A stretch of 64,000 bases of DNA from positions 1,964,506-2,028,505 of the forward strand of contig NZ_KE386496.1 in NCBI RefSeq assembly GCF_000427445.1. The letters run 5' to 3'. The stretch comes from Methylocapsa acidiphila B2 (GTDB taxonomy: Bacteria; Pseudomonadota; Alphaproteobacteria; Rhizobiales; Beijerinckiaceae). The first letter of the stretch is position 1. The number at the start of each line of letters is the position of its first letter. The notes under the pieces are model-generated. The model made no database searches and was not told where the DNA came from. It was given only the letters and a program-made list of their open reading frames with translations. This document shows, piece by piece, positions 61,672-64,000 of this stretch. The position numbers were made by a program, and so were the translations under genes.

Positions 61672-62910
61672 ATGTCCCGTCTCGTGATGAAATTCGGCGG
61701 CACTTCGGTCGCGAACATAGAGCGGATTCGCAATGTCGCAAGGCATGTCGAGCGAGAACGCAAGTCAGGCGCCGACGTCGCCGTCGTCGTTTCGGCCATG
61801 TCGGGCAAGACAAATGAGCTCGTCGGCTGGTGCGCGGAGGCTTCGCGCCTCTATGATCCACGCGAATATGACTGCGTCGTCGCCTCCGGGGAGCAGATCA
61901 CGGCCGGGCTGCTCGCGATCGTCCTGCAGGACATGGGCGTGCCGGCCCGCTCCTGGCAGGGTTGGCAGATCCCCATTCTCACCAGCCAATCTCATGGCTC
62001 TGCCCGAATCGCCCATATCAACGCCGACGCCATAATCGAAGGCTTCGCGTCGCGCGGAGAAGTGGCGGTCGTCGCCGGATTTCAGGGGCTCCACAAGGAG
62101 AGCGGCCGCATCACGACGCTCGGGCGGGGCGGATCCGACACCAGCGCGGTCGCCGTCGCCGCCGCCATCGGCGCGGATCGCTGCGATATCTATACGGATG
62201 TCGACGGCGTTTACACGACCGATCCCCGCATCGTGCCGAAAGCCAAACGGCTCGACCGCATCGCTTTCGAAGAAATGCTGGAAATGGCCTCGCTCGGGGC
62301 GAAGGTGCTCCAGGTGCGCTCGGTCGAGCTCGCCATGGCGCATAAGGTCAAGACCTATGTGCGTTCGTCCTTCGACGATCCCCTCGACCCGAAAGCCGGC
62401 ACATTGATTTGCGACGAGGAGGATATTTTGGAGCAGCAGGTCGTCACCGGCATCGCCTTCTCGAAGGACGAGGCGCAGATCACCTTGCGCAAAGTGGTCG
62501 ATCACCCAGGGGTCGCCGCCGCGATATTCATGCCCTTGGCGGAAGCCAATATCAATGTCGACATGATCATCCAGGTCGCTTCCGAGAATTCCGGCGTGAC
62601 CGACATGACCTTCACTGTGTCGACAGCCGATTTCGAGCGCGCCAAATCGATCTTGCATAAATTGCAGCCGCAAATCGGCTTCGAGAGCTTGAACGGGGCT
62701 ATGGAGGTCGTAAAAATATCGGCGATCGGCGTCGGCATGCGAAGCCACGCCGGAGTCGCCGCGATGGCTTTCAAGGCGCTCGCTGAAAAAGGCATCAATA
62801 TCCGGGCGATCACGACGTCGGAGATCAAATTTTCTGTTTTGATCGAGGCCGCCTATACGGAATTGGCGGTGCGGACGCTCCATACTCTCTATGGCCTCGA
62901 CAAAGCTTGA
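61672..62910 (+). CDS. lysC: Aspartokinase
   Basis: The 412-residue enzyme phosphorylates aspartate at the entry to Lys/Thr/Met synthesis. The kinase motif KFGGTSVANIERI lies at the start and GRGGSDTSAVAVAAAI at about 155, with two C-terminal ACT domains (from about 265) for feedback control. ATG 61672 is the family start; the longer frame from 61444 is not conserved. Followed by ptsP, as is common in this order. Confidence 0.95.
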   Translation: MSRLVMKFGGTSVANIERIRNVARHVERERKSGADVAVVVSAMSGKTNELVGWCAEASRLYDPREYDCVVASGEQITAGLLAIVLQDMGVPARSWQGWQIPILTSQSHGSARIAHINADAIIEGFASRGEVAVVAGFQGLHKESGRITTLGRGGSDTSAVAVAAAIGADRCDIYTDVDGVYTTDPRIVPKAKRLDRIAFEEMLEMASLGAKVLQVRSVELAMAHKVKTYVRSSFDDPLDPKAGTLICDEEDILEQQVVTGIAFSKDEAQITLRKVVDHPGVAAAIFMPLAEANINVDMIIQVASENSGVTDMTFTVSTADFERAKSILHKLQPQIGFESLNGAMEVVKISAIGVGMRSHAGVAAMAFKALAEKGINIRAITTSEIKFSVLIEAAYTELAVRTLHTLYGLDKA

Positions 62911-63223
62911 TGTCCGGCGCCAAATCGCTTCTGATCCAATTTATGGTCGCGAGGGCTTCGAGCCGGCAGGGACAAGTCGAGCTGGAATAATTCCAAGGTT
63001 AGTCTTCGCGACGCGTCAGCCAGGCCAAAAACGATCCGCCGCCGCAAGTCGAAAATGATCGTTACATCGCCCCTCCCTCTCTTGCGGTCTGGAGATTGCA
63101 CGGGTTAAACAGGCGAGAGGCTATAAGACCAATAAAGCCATCGGCCTAGCGAAACGCCCTTTTGGACAATTTGGCTTGCCGATTAAGGATCATGAGGCCC
63201 AGAGGGCCGAACAGGAAACAGCC
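62911..63223 (+). other. Spacer between lysC and ptsP
   Basis: This 313-base spacer contains no supported gene. A small minus-strand frame (62889-63101) translates to unremarkable sequence. AT-rich tracts around 62985-63000 (GGAATAATTCCAAGG) include an imperfect short palindrome. A promoter for ptsP is likely but not resolved. Confidence 0.45.
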
Positions 63224-64000
63224 ATGTATGGCGCCCTCGGCGGACCCCGTCTGCTGCTGCGGCGGCTTCGCGAAGTCATGGTGGAGCCGGTCAGCCCGCA
63301 GGCGCGACTGGACAAGATCGTCGTGCATATCGCCGCGAACATGGTCGCGGAGGTTTGTTCCGTTTATGTGCTGCGCGCCGACGGCCGGCTCGAGCTCTGC
63401 GCCACGGAGGGGTTGAACCGGGAGGCGGTTCACCTCACCACCATGCGCTCCGGCGAAGGCTTGGTCGGCCGGATCGCCGAGACCGCCGAGCCGCTCGCCC
63501 TCTCCGACGCCCAGCGCCACCCGTCGTTTTCATATCGGCCGGAAACCGGCGAGGAGATCTATTCCTCCTTCCTCGGCGTGCCGATCTTGCGCGGCGGCAA
63601 CACGCTCGGCGTGCTCGTCGTCCAGAACAAGGCCCGGCGCTCCTATTCCGACGAAGAGGTCGAGGCGCTGCAGACGACGGCCATGCTGCTCGCCGAGATG
63701 ATCGCCTCGGGAGAGCTGCAATCGCTCGTTCTTCCCGGCAATGACATCGCGCTGCGCCGCCCGCTCGCCCTGAAAGGATCGGCCGTCGCGGATGGGGTCG
63801 GGCTCGGCTATGTCGTCCTTCACGAGCCGCGCATAATCATCAAGCAGCTCGTCGCCGAGGATGTGAAGCGGGAGGCCGAACGGCTCGACACGGCGATCGC
63901 GGCCATGCGCGAATCGATCGACATGCTCATCGAAAACGGGAACATGGGGCCCGGCGAGCATCACGAGGTGCTCGAGACCTTCCGGATGTTCGCGCATGAT
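63224..64000 (+). CDS. ptsP: PtsP (GAF-domain enzyme I), 3' truncated by window edge
   Basis: From ATG 63224 the frame runs open to the right edge (259 codons). A GAF domain occupies about residues 20-165 (ADGRLELCATEGLN, GEGLVGRIAETAEP, SFLGVPILRGGNTLGVLVVQNK). Then begins the PEP-utiliser N-terminal region (GSAVADGVGLGYVVLHEPR and a helical EDVKREAERLDTAIAAMRES). This is PtsP, the enzyme I of the nitrogen phosphotransferase system. It transfers phosphate from PEP to NPr. The catalytic His and PEP-binding domains are outside the window. Confidence 0.93.
   Translation, partial: MYGALGGPRLLLRRLREVMVEPVSPQARLDKIVVHIAANMVAEVCSVYVLRADGRLELCATEGLNREAVHLTTMRSGEGLVGRIAETAEPLALSDAQRHPSFSYRPETGEEIYSSFLGVPILRGGNTLGVLVVQNKARRSYSDEEVEALQTTAMLLAEMIASGELQSLVLPGNDIALRRPLALKGSAVADGVGLGYVVLHEPRIIIKQLVAEDVKREAERLDTAIAAMRESIDMLIENGNMGPGEHHEVLETFRMFAHD

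Overview
The window is a high-GC chromosomal segment of an alphaproteobacterium, most likely order Hyphomicrobiales (Rhizobiales) and perhaps the Beijerinckiaceae/Methylocystaceae side. The basis is gene content and order: lysC followed by a GAF-type ptsP, a solo Cys-free rpsD, Omp25/31-type porin, an Irr-like iron box, and cytochrome c'. The genus is not identified. About 55 genes are supported. No tRNA, rRNA, CRISPR array, transposase, integrase or phage module was seen.

Layout. 1-588: 3' part of a TsdA-like cytochrome c. 610-3708 (minus): arsenic operon arsR-arsC(LMW-phosphatase type)-acr3-(internally deleted glutaredoxin-type arsC)-arsH, with a palindromic operator over the arsR promoter. 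3881-9062: purB, membrane proteins, a diiron ferritin-like protein, a small hydrolase and dihydroorotase. 9140-16676: ygfZ, a predicted kinase/phosphatase pair, tag, a DUF5335-like protein, a AAA ATPase, an HD hydrolase and an omega-aminotransferase. 17468-24027: a TSUP permease, quinone oxidoreductase, intact arsC, tandem acyltransferases plus GDSL esterase, and rpsD. 24085-29054: ABC-F ATPase, then a rubrerythrin/Fe-S/DUF3501 operon behind a near-perfect Irr box. 29295-32298: an ethylene-receptor-like histidine kinase with two response regulators. 32385-37737: ndk, an exported unknown, a molybdopterin oxidoreductase, cytochrome b561 and cytochrome c'. 37956-45290: exbD-exbB-tonB, an Rrf2 regulator, an XRE-cupin regulator, a TonB-dependent receptor and an Omp25/31 porin. 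45616-49880: RND pump and adaptor. 50159-56904: small cytochrome c, a planctomycete-style DUF1501 plus DUF1549/DUF1553 pair, then divergent rhodanese-like, peroxiredoxin and HbpS/GlcG-like exported proteins. 56979-64000: gabD, a TPR protein, ubiG, lysC and the 5' part of ptsP.

How the genes fit together. Housekeeping genes sit at about 3.9-24 kb and 57-64 kb. Between them is an accessory stretch (about 26-57 kb) rich in periplasmic haem proteins, diiron/Fe-S proteins, TonB-dependent uptake and envelope transport, which suggests metal acquisition and redox-stress handling. The most notable items are the ethylene-binding-domain kinase, the overlapping kinase-like/phosphatase pair, the planctomycete-type DUF1501/DUF1549/DUF1553 operon with a small cytochrome c, and several clear palindromic operators. 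All functional assignments come from reading motifs by eye; no database search was run.
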